Assembly: GCA_004552195.1 (NCBI GenBank)
Contig: SFPC01000098.1
Coordinates: 1-6,275 of the forward strand
Source: Bacteroidales bacterium
GTDB taxonomy: Bacteria; Bacteroidota; Bacteroidia; Bacteroidales; Bacteroidaceae
Reading direction: 5' to 3'
Length of the DNA stretch: 6,275 bases
Below are positions 5,689 to 6,275 of the stretch, piece after piece. Under the pieces are notes generated by a model. The model searched no databases, was not told where the DNA came from, and was given only the letters and a program-made list of their open reading frames with translations. The position numbers and the translations under genes were made by a program. Every line of letters begins with the position of its first letter. Position 1 is the first letter of the stretch.

Positions 5689-6275
5689 TCAGATGAAAAG
5701 ATTCACATTAGCCTGCTCGGCACGCTCCATGTAGCTTGCTACTCCTCCCACAGTCACATTGTCCAGCAGTTCCTCACGTTTGATGCCCATCACATCCATA
5801 GACATCTGACAGGCAATGAACTCCACCCCCTGATCAATTGCCTGCTGCCGTAATGTTTCGAGTGAATCCACTCCTTTCTTCCGCATGAGATAACGCATCA
5901 TCTTGGAACCGATTCCCAACATGTTCATCTTGGAAAGAGCCAACTGGGTAGAATCCGCAGGCAGCATCCATCCGAACATACGTCCGAAGATATCCTTCTT
6001 TACCTTGGGCTTACGCACCTTCTTGATAGCATTCAGTCCCCAAAACGTAAAGAAGATACTGACCTTCTTGCCGGTGGCAGCAGCACCATTGGCCAATACA
6101 AAGGTGGCCAACGTCTTGTCCAAATCGTCGCTGAAAAGAATCAAGGTCTTACCCTGTTCTGAGGTCTGTGGCTGGGTCGCTTCTACAACTTGAGGGGCTG
6201 CTTTCTCGATTTCAACAATCTGTATGCCACCCTCAGCACGTTTACCCAGGAACTTATGACCGGTTGTGCGGCACC
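5689..6275 (-). CDS. TusA-DsrE2 C-terminal part of a fused sulfur-trafficking protein (partial)
   Basis: The last 194 residues of a protein whose N-terminus lies beyond the right edge; the open frame continues to base 6275. Residues 1-23 (CRTTGHKFLGKRAEGGIQIV and onward) match the end of a TusA/SirA sulfur-carrier domain. A Gln/Glu/Pro/Ala-rich linker follows (about 24-41), then a DsrE/DsrF-type domain starting KTLILFSDDLDK (42-53). The segment VEFIACQMSMDVMGI places a cysteine (C155) at the conserved DsrE2 position, and the C-terminal helix ends ERAEQANVNLFI. In Bacteroidales this TusA-DsrE2 tail typically ends a large FAD-dependent CoA-disulfide reductase that also carries a rhodanese domain; the reductase part is inferred, not seen. 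A likely role is cytoplasmic persulfide transfer. A TTG at 6144 is only an internal codon. Confidence 0.85.
   Translation of the reverse strand, partial: CRTTGHKFLGKRAEGGIQIVEIEKAAPQVVEATQPQTSEQGKTLILFSDDLDKTLATFVLANGAAATGKKVSIFFTFWGLNAIKKVRKPKVKKDIFGRMFGWMLPADSTQLALSKMNMLGIGSKMMRYLMRKKGVDSLETLRQQAIDQGVEFIACQMSMDVMGIKREELLDNVTVGGVASYMERAEQANVNLFI

Noticed and set aside
5294..5734. 146-codon plus-strand frame as an intact gene
   Set aside because: It begins inside the Nudix gene in another frame, and only its middle ~58 codons resemble a transposase; the rest is chance reading.
1..6275. CRISPR array, tRNA or rRNA genes
   Set aside because: No regularly spaced repeats, no tRNA cloverleaf and no rRNA-like stretch were seen on either strand.

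Overview
The window is chromosomal DNA from a Bacteroidales bacterium (Bacteroides/Prevotella type). Three things point there. The IS66 and IS982 proteins resemble Bacteroidetes versions. A NusG/UpxY-like antiterminator is present. Two candidate promoters fit the Bacteroidetes sigma-factor consensus (TTTG, 19-21 bases, TAnnTTTG), and start codons lack clear Shine-Dalgarno sequences. No species can be named from the sequence alone.

Layout, left to right. Bases 1-581 are the 5' end of an IS66-family element on the minus strand: terminal repeat, an internal promoter, tnpA and the start of tnpB, with the rest beyond the left edge. At 666-2183 (minus) lies a 505-residue protein whose first ~200 residues are a NusG-type NGN plus KOW module. 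The other ~300 residues are unrecognised; ordinary UpxY/NusG proteins are about 170-190 residues. The IS end is 84 bases past this gene's stop codon, so it stands between the regulator and whatever it once preceded.

Bases 2184-2888 form a 705-base divergent control region. It holds a strong promoter match for the regulator (TTTG, 19 bases, TACTTTTG), a 9-bp dyad at the predicted transcription start, a leader of about 285 bases with small overlapping ORFs and a tight hairpin, several further inverted repeats, and a weaker promoter candidate for the opposite strand.

On the plus strand, gmd (2889-3977), fcl (4041-4982) and a MutT-like Nudix hydrolase gene (4989-5384) form a compact likely operon. 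Gmd and Fcl convert GDP-mannose to GDP-L-fucose, the fucose donor for capsule, O-antigen and glycoprotein synthesis; the catalytic residues of both enzymes are present.

Bases 5385-5688 are a scar: a ~58-codon fragment of an IS982-type transposase, then a 91-bp segment with imperfect terminal inverted repeats. From 5689 to the right edge (minus) is the C-terminal part of a fused sulfur-trafficking protein: the end of a TusA/SirA-like domain, a linker, and a DsrE2-like domain. In this group such tails usually belong to large CoA-disulfide reductase/rhodanese fusions.

The most unusual items are the NusG-like protein with its large extra domain and its structured leader.
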